The notes below the pieces were generated by a model, which saw nothing but the letters and a program-made list of their open reading frames with translations, had not been told where the DNA came from and searched no databases. Both the position numbers and the translations under genes were made by a program. A stretch of 64,000 bases of DNA from Hydractinia symbiolongicarpus (taxonomy: Eukaryota > Cnidaria > Hydrozoa > Anthoathecata > Hydractiniidae), in NCBI RefSeq assembly GCF_029227915.1, contig NC_079886.1, forward strand, positions 6,758,001-6,822,000, written 5' to 3'. Shown piece by piece: positions 13,901 through 25,900 of the stretch; position 1 is the stretch's first letter, and the number at the start of each line of letters is the position of its first letter.

Positions 13901-16900
13901 TACGTAAGTCTAAACTAGACTGGAGTACTTTATTTATAACTAAGATTTTACAGATAGCTCTGCCGTCATAAAATGTTGACACTCGTTGAATGTTTTTATT
14001 ATGTTTTTGTATTCCTTGTTGCATAATTTTTTTATCGTTTAAGTGGTTTTTAGGAACTCCCTACATCATAAAGCCTTATATATGACAAAACAGAAAATCA
14101 ACGTCTGTTGTATATGGCTTGAATAATGTTTACTAAATCATATAGAAAATATGATGTACTAGTTTTGACAAAAAAAAAGACGGTACAAATTAAATTACCC
14201 TGTAACTCATTTCAGTGAGTTGTTTGGGACTATCAAACACTGACTTATAATGACTGACGTATTATGAAAATTGCTCCTGATTGATTGATTTTTCATCACT
14301 AGGTTCACTAAATCAAAAATTCTTACATCACTTGAAGCTGTCGAAGAAGACGTCATGAAAATATATAAATCTGATATGTAAGAATATTTTTACGACCAAC
14401 GTGTTTCTCGTGCCAGAATGAAGTACGTAAAAATCTTTCACATTTATCACAGGCTCATGAGAAGTTCACAGGCTCATGAGAAAATCACAGGCTCATGAGG
14501 AATTCACAGGCTCATGAGGAATTCACAGGCTCGTGGAATTTGTCTGATAATTTCTATAATATGTCATTGTTGCAGAATCTGTTAACAATTCGTTCTGCTT
14601 TATTTTCAATCCTAAGTTACTACATACGAGCTGTTTTTAAGGAACTGTTTACACGGAATTAATTTTTTATCTTTTATTGTTATTGTCAAGGTCATCCAAC
14701 ATGGTTTCTGACAGCATTTTATGTGGACCTGTTGGTTATGTTATACCAAGAGTAGGCGGTGAGTGTGAATAACGATTGTGTCGTGTGCTTTTTAACCTTG
14801 TATTTCGTCAATATTACTTATCCTGGAACTCCCGGAAACTACTTGAAACCTTGGAAATTAATATAATCCCTGCAGAAAACTCAGAAATTTCAAAAATGAC
14901 AAATCTGTTTTGTTTAGCTTTTTCTTGCTTTGTCCTTAGTGAAGTTACTGTTTTTTCGAACCAGCTTACTTATTAAAAAAAAGAGTGGTCATTCACAAGC
15001 AAAATTTATACCATTAAGAATTTGCCACCTAAACTCAAAGAGCGTCTCTGTAATTTTTACGCTTCTTTTTGCTTTGTTTCAACGCAGGTAAAAATTTACA
15101 AATGACATATTGTGTCGATCCGTTGGAAATACTGGACATGAAAAACGAAGGAGCTGTAAAAGTGTTTTCCAGCGATGGTAAATAGCCCATTCGTTACCTT
15201 TTAATTATATATATTGTTTGTTGGTTTTTCTATAAATGGTGTGTTTAAAGTTTGTGTGGTTAAAACATAATGGAAAAATATCGCATGAAAAATAAATTTC
15301 TGATTATCAAAAGAAAAACAAAAGGATTTCTATACAGCTTTTTTCTGTCAAAACAAGGGAAAGTGTTGTGGTTTTCACATACGTTTTCTTTTATACTTAT
15401 TAGACTAAAGTTGCCTTTATATTTTTATATTTTATTTAAAATGTATTTCTATATGAATGAAACACCTTTTTGATAATTGGGAAATAATAATTGTGGAAAT
15501 AGTAATACTCGGTTTTCAGTTTTGTTTTTGAATGACACCTTTATCAATAACAATCATGTAACAAACTTTGCGGTAAACTTAAAAGTCACCAGCCTGTAGA
15601 AGAATTGCTGCGCTAGAGCCATGATTTCTATCGCGTTTGCTATAGTCTGTTTCACGTTATGTAGTTTTGCGGTGGTGTTGAACAGTCTGGCTTTGTTTTT
15701 AATTGCACGTAAGCCCCCTTCGAGGAATGCAAAAGTTTTAAATGCAATATTGATCAGTTTGTCTGCTTGTTGTGGTTTGGGCGGCGTATTTACTGCTGCT
15801 GATATGGTCATGGGATGGAAAAATATCCATGACATGAGATTTTTGGTTTTGTCCGTGCGACATATGTTGATAATCACGATCATATTTCACGTGGGATTGC
15901 TAACGTTCGATCGAATGTTTGCAGTAACTTTCCCAATACGCCACAACTCTATGTTATCCAGAAGACATATCTGCATCGTGTTAGCGATTTTAATCCTTTG
16001 TTCTTTCACCTTGACGTTGAAGATTGGTGAGCTTCGTGTTCATCTGATGATTATATGCGGTGTTATTTTCTTCGTTGGCGCCTTTATTGCGTTAGCTTAT
16101 GTAAAGATATTTCGAGTGATCTCTGCTAGCAGAAAACGTCAGAAGAGATTATCAGTGAATTCCGCCGTAACGGATAGAAGGAATACAAGATTAGTTAAAA
16201 TGTGTACCGTCATTTGCTTGGTTTTTTATTGTTGTAATCTTCCCGGGGCTGTTATTTTGATTTACTCATATCCAACGATAAACGAGCGAACAAGAATAAT
16301 TCATGATAAAGGAAACGTTCATATGATAGGTTTTCTTGGTCTGGTGTGTTCGTATGTAGCAAACCCGATTGTATATATACTGTGCGATCACAAATTAGTG
16401 TGTAGAACACAGAAAAGAAGATCTGTGCGTGTGTGAAACTTCTTTGATGATAGGTTGAAAATAAGAATTTAGTTTTAATATTTCGTGGAGTACCCCTTTA
16501 AGGCGATGATACACGATCCAATTAAGCGAATTCGATTTGTCGAAATTATATTGATCATTAAAATAAAATCGAAACTTGACACGTGATACACGAGAACAGA
16601 TTTTTAATATTTTTCTTTCGATAAAATGTCTTCAGATTTATTATTTCAGCAACTAAAAATTTAGGAAAATATTAGAAACGTCGTATGCACGAGTGTGTTT
16701 AATGTTATTAAACGAATTAGGGTTAGTGCAAGACGATTATTCTAATTTTCTTCGGATATCTGCTGCTAATAAGCTCCACTGCGCTTCTTCCAACATCCAT
16801 TCACTGATAAAAAATCCGTTAAATTCTTTTTTATCTTTTTTAGAAGACATGAGTTTAAACGTCCTCTAGTAATGTTTATTTTTCATATAGAAAATCACAT

Positions 16901-19900
16901 TTTTCTGAACGTACAGCTAGGTTTTCCACATACGACGTTTCTAACATTCTCTTAAATTTTTAGTTGCTGAAATAAGAGCTGCAAAAACATCAAGTTTAAC
17001 TCTGTCTTCGCTCTCTGAAGACTTTTATCGAAAGAAAAATATTAAAAAACTGTTCTCGTGCATCACCTGTCAGGTTTCGATTTTATTTTAATGCTCAATA
17101 TAATTTCGACAAATCGAATTCGATTAATTGGATCGTGTATCATCGCCTTTAATGTCGTTATCGCGTTTTAAATTAAATTTTAATTTTTAACTATCAAAGA
17201 ATTGTAAATTTGTTTTCTCTTCTATCAATTATTTAAGTTTAGGCAAGAAGGCTCAAACCTCCTTGTTTTAAGCAAGTAAATATTTATTGTTATTGGGGAC
17301 ACACTTTTAATTTCTCTTTAATTAAGTCACAATATGTAGGTTAAAAACTGACCACTGCATTTGCCTAGCGTATCCAGAAAGGGCGCACTCTCTCCTCCAA
17401 GGTATCCTTCCTCTTTCAGGGTATAACCTTCCTTTCTTCTCCAGGCAGAATAATACTAATAATGCCGATTTTAGGTATTGACGTAAATTTTATTCTTTGT
17501 CCCGGGAAATTATAACTTTATAATGCAGAGTTAGCGATCATCTTAGTGTGGGTATTGTTTAAACATTTTATAAAAAAGTTAGCCAAAAAACAAAAAGTAA
17601 TTTAATATCTATAGTAATACATTAGATTTATCCTTTCTTATTTTTTGTTTAATTTTCAATCCAAACTCTTCCGTACTACAAGAACAAAAGAATACAATAA
17701 CCACCAGTACAACGCCTGTATTTTCAATTCTCACCTGCTTGTTATGATTGCAATTTTTTAAAAAGGCGAACGCCAATTTTTTCTTTCAAGTAAAAGATCA
17801 GTTGTGCAAGCATGGAGTGATGTGGTTGTTAATTGTTATCCTCTTCGTTGTTTGTGTCTTCACGGTTATTTTAAATTCTGTCGCCTTGTACTTAATTCTA
17901 CGCCGGCGAGCATCCCACACAAGAAAATCCCTATGTGTTATATTGGGCAGTTTATCGTTTGTCTGTGCTTTGAGTGGAGTCTTCACGATCGTAGATGCTA
18001 CGCTGTATGTGTGTCGTAAAGATCAAACGAATCGATTCATCGTCACGATACGCGACACGCTACCCCTCGCACAACATTTACACGTGTTATTGGTGACTGT
18101 AGATAGAGCATGTGCGATACTGTATCCATTGCAGCATAATTTTATGTTTACGAAAGGAAAAGCTGTCATCCTTGTTGTGGCAACGCAACTTGCTTCGCTC
18201 GCACTTATGTTGAATATTGGAACACTTCGCACACATTTGACTATTCTTTCTATTGTTATCATGTTCGTGTCAGTCGCCATCTTTCTTGCATATTTGAGAA
18301 TCATGTTCCTGCTTCGCACGCGCATGCGTAGAATGAAAAAGTGTGCGTCTGTTACATCGACTAATTTTGTCCAGACACAAACGTCACTGAAGAAGCCATG
18401 TAAGCTGTTCATATCAATCTGTGTTGCATTTTACTGTTTCAATCTACCGACATCCATTTTAGTGTTTTGTGTCTATTCGAAGATTAATGATGACACAAAG
18501 CTGTACGATAAAACGCAACCATTATATTTGATCTTCTTCACCGGTTTCTTGTGTTCGTGTCTTCTTAACCCGATCATCTATATCTTATCGAATCGAAAAT
18601 TTAGGTTAACCAACCGGAACTTGTAGTTACTGTGTTCCGTAGAGGAATTCACAAGTACTCACCTTCGCTACTAACCCGCCGTTTCTCACCCGCTGCTACT
18701 CACCCGCCGCTACTCACCCGCCGCTACTCACCCGCCGCTACTAGCCCGCCGCTACCTGCAACTACTATTTCTGGCTGACAGACGGAAAGAAGAGCATTTA
18801 AATAGACAAACAACGGGAATTATTAATATGGAGATGTTGTGTGGTAGAACGTCCACTGAATATTATTGTTCATTGTTCTCATGAAGAGACTGCCCTGTTT
18901 TTTGTTTAGATTATGTAGTGTCCACACTTTTAAAGCTTTTTTGAAGGAAATTGTAAAATACAAAATAAACTATAATGGTAGCAAAGCTATGGATAACGTG
19001 TTTGTCATGTATTTTCTTATGACAGCTTCTTTTTGTCTTTTGTAAAACTCGTTAATGGCGAAAAATTTATAAATTTTAATAAATTTAAATTTTTAAAAAA
19101 CGGCTTTAATTTACACCTTATTTTATTTCTTCTAATTTACCAAGCACTTATGTAATGGATATTTGTGAATATTAACTTCCGCAGTCTTTATTTTACGTTT
19201 TTTGCAGAGTTATCCCCCAAGAAGCGATATAAACTGAGAAAAAAAATGTCCTTAATTTTTTTTTTTAAGAAATTTAATTCTCGCGAAATATCAGGACTTG
19301 CTGACTTCGTAAATATTAGCAAGAATCATTTTTTTTTACGGAATTAGTTCCTGCGGGAATCATTTGTTTTCCACGAACATTAATTTCCTTGAGGTAACCT
19401 TCAATTTTGACTATTTGAGTGACTTAATGTGAAGGCGAGGTATTCATGGTAAGTAATACAAAAAAAAATTCACATTGGAATTAACTCAAACTTTATTAGA
19501 AATAAACACTTGGAATTGTATTTTGTAAACCGCGAACTTCATCCCTTATAAACACGAACGCCTTGAAATTTGCACGAAATTATCAATCGAAAAGGATTAT
19601 GTTATGTGTTTATATACCGTTTAAAGTTATTTAAAACAAAGCGGAAAAGTTTATTTTCGACATTCTAGAAGTTAATTTTTAAACATTTGCTCTGAATGAC
19701 GGACCCAACCATGGTGAGCCCACCTACGTCACAAAAATCTGACCCCTAACCTCATAATCTTCTGTGTTGACTGCCCTAACCTAAAGTAATCCTTCATGTT
19801 TAGCGCACGAGATGAAATTAATGTTAGACACTTGCTAGCTAAACGATCGATCTGCTTACACAGCGTCTGTAGATTAACCGTTGCTTAAAAAGCGTTAGGA

Positions 19901-22900
19901 CTACCTTCGCAGGACTCTGTTGTTAATGAAAGCATTGGTATTCTTGGACTCATGAGACACAGACTTTTTGATATCAAACTTACCTATTTCGGATGGCTTG
20001 CTAAACATATTTTCACACTTTAGAAAGAGATATTATGTTTATTACGAATTATAAAACTGATGAATTCGAAATAAATTTTTTGTATAAGCAATACAAGTTT
20101 TAGGCTGAGACTCAATTCACTTAGGTTTCTGTGCTACTGTGGTTTACTGAACGGTCCGTCTTTTTAAAACTTTAAGTCTTATGTTGCTTAAAAGAAGTGG
20201 TTATGTCCCCTAAAGTAAACCCCAATACTTTATTTCTTACTGGAAGTGATATATCGTTTCTCGAATGCCAGATCAATATAATTTCAAACGAGTCTGACAC
20301 GAGTTTTATAACTACGAATTTAAATTTTCTATTTAGACCCACTCCCAGTTGATCTTGGTTATTCTGTTACGTTATCAGTGCGACAATCAGAGCAAACCTT
20401 GCTTCCTCTATCTTCTCTGGTGTATAACGAAAATAACATGTAAGTCGAGGGGTCGTGGTCTGTGTAATTCAAAGTGATAATACATTGTTTTTATCACCAA
20501 TAAAGTACATTCGTTAAACAGCTCCTTTACATAAGGTCGACATAATTTACCACCTCAGATTCACTTTTTTAAGAACATTGTCCGGTGCATGTAAATATGT
20601 TGGCGTGAGAAGTGAAATATAAAAATCTTTTCACTGGTACACCTCGTAGACATTACATTACACTAAACTTTCGAATTTGTCTATGAAAAAAATCATTTCT
20701 ACGAATCCAAATGTCAATTTATCATAGGTTGTTCTAAGATATTTTAAAAATGGGAGCTTGTTTGAAGTTAACCAGACCTCTAAGTTTTGTATAGATCTTT
20801 AAACGTTTTTCTTTGGTGACAAAAATGTCTATCATTTTCGTTTTTTTAAAATTTTTTGGTTGTTTGAATTATGACAGAGACCAATGAAATGTATTTTTTC
20901 TTAAAGTGTTATTGTTTGCTTTTTGTCAGCTTTCGGAATTTGATGGCACTTCTTCTCATTCCCATAAAGTGACGTAGCGTACGATTGTCGCTTGAACCTT
21001 GTAGGATTTTCGTTCACGATGATATTTTCTTGTTTGTTTCGTCAACTCAATCGTGCGACTGTTACTCGACATTAAAATCCAGAGTTTAATGAGACAAACA
21101 ATCTTGTTTTTCAATGCTTTGGTTTAAACAATGTGATATTTGAAACCAATGTGAGTGCTATGAATATACGAGAACCATGTTCCTCCTAAATGATATGTAT
21201 TCGTCATTCCTTTCATAGAGTTGCTTATGTTAAACAGGATTCGTCCAACAGTCAAGAGTTGCCTGCTTCATTTGTTTTACAATTAGCACAACCGCTACCT
21301 ACGTCTGTTCATATCGCTAAGTGCTTGTATAAAATATCAACAAAAGGTATGAAAATTTTTTTATTGGTACTAATGCTGTGTGGATATGTAACTTTATTCC
21401 TGAGAGTGCTACCCAGGCTTTCAATTTTGGTCTCATTTCATGTCGTTGTACACTCTTCCACATCAACTGTTCCTATTATGATACAAATTGTAACACCTCT
21501 GCAATATTTCATGTCTTATTATATGCTCTATGTAACATGTAAGGCGTCGATGTTCTGTCTTATCCATGTTGTGCATATTTTTCATTTCTAGGTGATACAT
21601 TTGTTCATAGTTCTAGTGCTAACTTGGACGATCTTATTTTGCAGCAGGTATGTTGTGGTTTCTATCGCAGTGAAAATAAATAAATATATATACAGTGTAG
21701 GCGTGATATTTCTATGGGAATGTGATCTCAGGATGTGGGAGTATATCTAAAATGAGAATGAACAACTGCTGTAAGAAATGGACTGTTAAAGGGGAGGCGA
21801 ACTGCGCACCGGCTGCGAAATAAAAGTTCGTGATGACTGTGTTGATTTTAAAGACCAGACCGACTGACATAGTCAGCTCTACGGTAAATCAATTTACATG
21901 TTGCAGCCACCACCACAAAACCTCTTTAAAAAAAGACTAAGAATTGTCGTAGGGTTATAAAAATTTGATCTTTTCCACACAAAAACGGTAAATTTTCACA
22001 TAAAACTTTGCAGAATGACATCACACTAGACCCAAAATATAAAACAGTCTGTTAAAAATACCAGTTTTGTTTACGTGTTTGTGAGTGCTGAATATTTTAT
22101 AATTCAGATTTTCACACATTTGCCAAACTAAAATAAAAAACAATGGAAAATATTTCTCCTTATTGTGATGGTCACGGGTCAATACGCACAAAATAATAAA
22201 TCAAAAAAAGATCAAAATAGCAAAATCTGTTGAACAACATCTGAACGTACTGAACAAATCGATATTTACTTTGTGAGTAAAGTAAAGATTCGTAAATAAA
22301 GATGAAGCCACCATATTATGCGTTCGATTTGTTAAATGTTTCCGGTTTGTATATTTATTTAAATTTGGCGCCATCTTATCGTAACAAATTTCATCGTTCG
22401 AAGCTTGTAGTATTTTGTGTAAAACGGACTCAAAACATGAAAAAAAATATTGTTGTTGATCATGTTAGATATTTCTTAAGTTCAGAGAAGTTTAAACAAA
22501 GGTTATGAAATGCTGTTATTATTATAGTACGTAAAATAGTCTTGGTTTTCTTAAGTGAAAGATCTTATTTTTGATGTTTGCTGGTAAGTATATCCAAAAC
22601 CTACTTATTTTCATCCTGTAAAGCCATGAAGATTTTGTGTAAAGATGTTGTTAGAAAGATATACAGATACTTAGTTATGAAATATAGTTATTTATTTGTT
22701 ATAATAGTAGCTACCTCAGTATATTTTAGGATTTAGAAATGTATATTTTTTTTCTCTCGCTTAAAATTTATTTTCTGTCTACCACAAAATAGTTTTTTGT
22801 TCGCCTCTCCTTTATAACCTTATTCGTAGTAATATTCGCAGGTACTGGTTTCCGCGCATTCGCCCGAAAAAGTTTTTTAGTTGGCAAAATTTAGTACGGA

Positions 22901-25900
22901 AACATGTTGCAATAAATGTGCGCAAAAATTAGTTTTTAAGACTCAGATTTCATTTTTCAATGATTTACGGTTCACTAAGAAAAAATGAACGTACGCGTGA
23001 AATACGCCATTTTGCGATTGCGCGGATATTAATACGTGTGAACTACGCTAATGTTGTGTTTACGTGAAAATCAATACAATACAAGTGTCCCCCCTCCTAT
23101 ACACACACACACATTTATTTATTCATTCATTCATTCCGGGTTTTTTTTAGCACATCAATAAATCTCGCTTACATTGGGAAGAAGAAGAATTCACCACTGT
23201 AAGTATTCATAACATCGTTTCCGTTTTCGTTTCCACACTTGTGCTTAACAAATACAGAGTTATCACTATCAGATCAGAATGGACTTTCAAGTGACTCTCA
23301 AGTGGAGACTCTCGTGCTCTATAATAAATATTCCCCATTTACAAGCTCAACGAAGACAATTCGCACAAACACCATTAGTTAAAAGCAAGTCAAACTAAGT
23401 TTGATCTGTGTGCATAGAATAAAAATTGTGAATGATTGACTGATCGCTGGTTTGGTATATAGTATTTTATGTTTTGTTCTTTATTTGCTTACATCTGCCT
23501 GGGCTGTTGCTTAGCAGTTGCTTCGTGATGTTGAGGATTTGTTTCTTATAAAATGTTGGTTAAAAAAAAGAGGCGAACAGTATATGCGAATTTATTCCTT
23601 TAATCTTCATGCAGCATTACTTCTGTTAAAAATTGCCCTTCCGATGAAAACGTACCCGCTGTAAATGTTTTTAGATATTATCTGATCAAATTCATTATTT
23701 TCGTTGCGTACCCAGCGAAGATAAAGATGTGGTTGGTCTGCTCCTATCAGCTATCCCATTCAACCATCCCTTGCAAATACCTCTAATCATCAAGGTAAAT
23801 ATTTGCATTTTTTTCTTCAGACTACTTGCATCCAGACATAGAGTTACTTCCCTGTAACTCTAATACCAGATAACTTGAACTTTTGTTAATACTTCCCTAT
23901 AAAAAAACTCAGGTTAACTCGAACTTGAGATAACTCGAACTTGAGATAACTCGACTCATTTTTCGTCAGGGAGCTGAGGCTAATTTCTTCGGATAGCTCG
24001 AACTTTTTACTCGAGAAAATAAAATCAAAGAGAAATGTCAGGTTTTAATTTTTTTTAGTTTTTATTAACTTCTGATATAATAGATAGATAATGCCGTCTG
24101 TCAAGGAAAATTCAATTTACAAAAAACATGCATGCTTTTTTCATCGCCAAAATTCCACTATTTCCAGTAACTGTTGCCCATCTCTTGAAAAACCCCTTCA
24201 ACTCAAACTGTAATCTCTTTTCAGACTAAATTCGACTTAACGGGAGCTTCGCTTAACTCGGACATTCGCTAAGTCTAACTATTTTCCTCGTCCCTTGGAG
24301 GTTCGAGTTACCGGGAGTTCACTATTTCAATTTGGGATTTTACGAATGAGTTAAATACTTTGCTCATCTCATTAAATTATTAACCGTTTTTATTTTAGCT
24401 TTTGCGCTGTCAAGCTATCTACAATATTTTGCTGTGCAGCTGTGTCCACCATCATGATACTGACAGCCGAGGTAGAAATGTCATAATTCTGTATTATTTT
24501 TTGCATCGATTCGACTTATTCAAGGGCGAGTATGTTTCCAATTTAAAACAACTTTGTGTGTTTAAACCCGCAAACCTAACGCGATTCATTTATTCTCCTA
24601 CTTCCCAATTCTTGATATAAAATCTTCCCGCCAGCTTTTTTATAGTTTTTATTTTTGTTGTAGATGTTTTAGATCGCAGCAAGTTAGTATTCGATGTCAC
24701 GTGTTCTGACTGGAATTGTATAACTGTCACATTTATCCATCCTATCGACGAAACGATAGCATCAAGTAAGTCAGAAACAACCTCCATTTTTTTGTACTTT
24801 AATGTTTAAAATTTAGGTGATATCAAGATTAAGTTCCATTGGGTAAGTCAGGTGTTGATGAAATAACGTTTTTTTCAGAAATTTTAAAATATAAAGCAGT
24901 TATGCAGTTTGGCAATAAATGCGAGGTTTGGGACAGTAGGTTATTATTTCCATTTGCTGAGGTAAAAAGCAACGAAATAAGTAAAAGAGCATGCACTGTC
25001 CTTGGTGATTTCATCATCTATAAGTTTGTTACGTTACCTGCCGAAGATATGCATATGATTGTTCTAAATTATCCGCTTCGCACGCTGGTCTGTCGGTGGC
25101 ACCAAATATGAACTTTTCAAACTTACAGCAAATACTTTTCCATTACATTCCATTGCAGTTTCCATACATTAGGCTTAACAATTGTGTGTTAAAAAAATTT
25201 GTAAACTTGTGACGAGAAATGCTGTGACTGTAAAAAAAATTCAGATACTGAGTTTACACGTCTTGTTATGAGATTGTGATGTGATGCTGACAATGTTGTC
25301 TCGTGATGTATAAAAATTTCATTTTTTAGTTGATTTTATCGTATCGTTGGATGGGATTGTTGAATGCTCGCTCAATGTTATCCCTACTTCACCCGTGTTT
25401 TGCACTAACGAATATGTCAAGAAGATTGTCAACAGGTTTTTAATATTTTTTGTGTGGATACAACGAAGGGGTTCCTTCTTAATGTATTAATTCACGCTGA
25501 GGTGTGCGAACAAAAAAACTATATAGCTACGAAAGTGTATGTAATTTTTAGGATAATCCAATGTTCCGATAAGTGTGATATTTCATCCGAAAATACCTGA
25601 AAAAATCGGGGAAATTTATCAGAAAATAAAAAAGTTAAGAGTGTACACCCTGATAAAAGAAAATTTTTTTGATGTTATCCAAACTGGTTTTACTTCGTAG
25701 AAATATTCATTTTAATGTGTTCAATAAATTTTGTTGACTGTTATTTTCTTTATTCCTGAATTTACATTTTCGCTGAAATGTTTCAAAATTGAAATTCGTG
25801 GAGCAGTTTTTCTTTCTACGTTAAATAGTGTACTTATTAAAGCGCTTTTGTATTTACCTAGATGCTTATCCATTCCCATCTCAATGAGACGATTATTTAA

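Noticed and set aside
17748-17819. N-terminal extension of receptor 2 by 24 codons
   Set aside because: The extension begins with TTG, not ATG. The first in-frame ATG at 17820 places TM1 at the N-terminus, as in receptor 1.
24880-24961. Extra MED1 exon between exons 18 and 19 (frame EILKYKAVMQFGNKCEVW, with TTTTTTCAG acceptor and GAG|GTAAAA donor)
   Set aside because: Including it would shift the frame of the exon at 25330 and destroy the conserved CTNEYVKKIVNRC match. Exon 18 joins directly to 25330 in the correct phase and aligns with other MED1 proteins.
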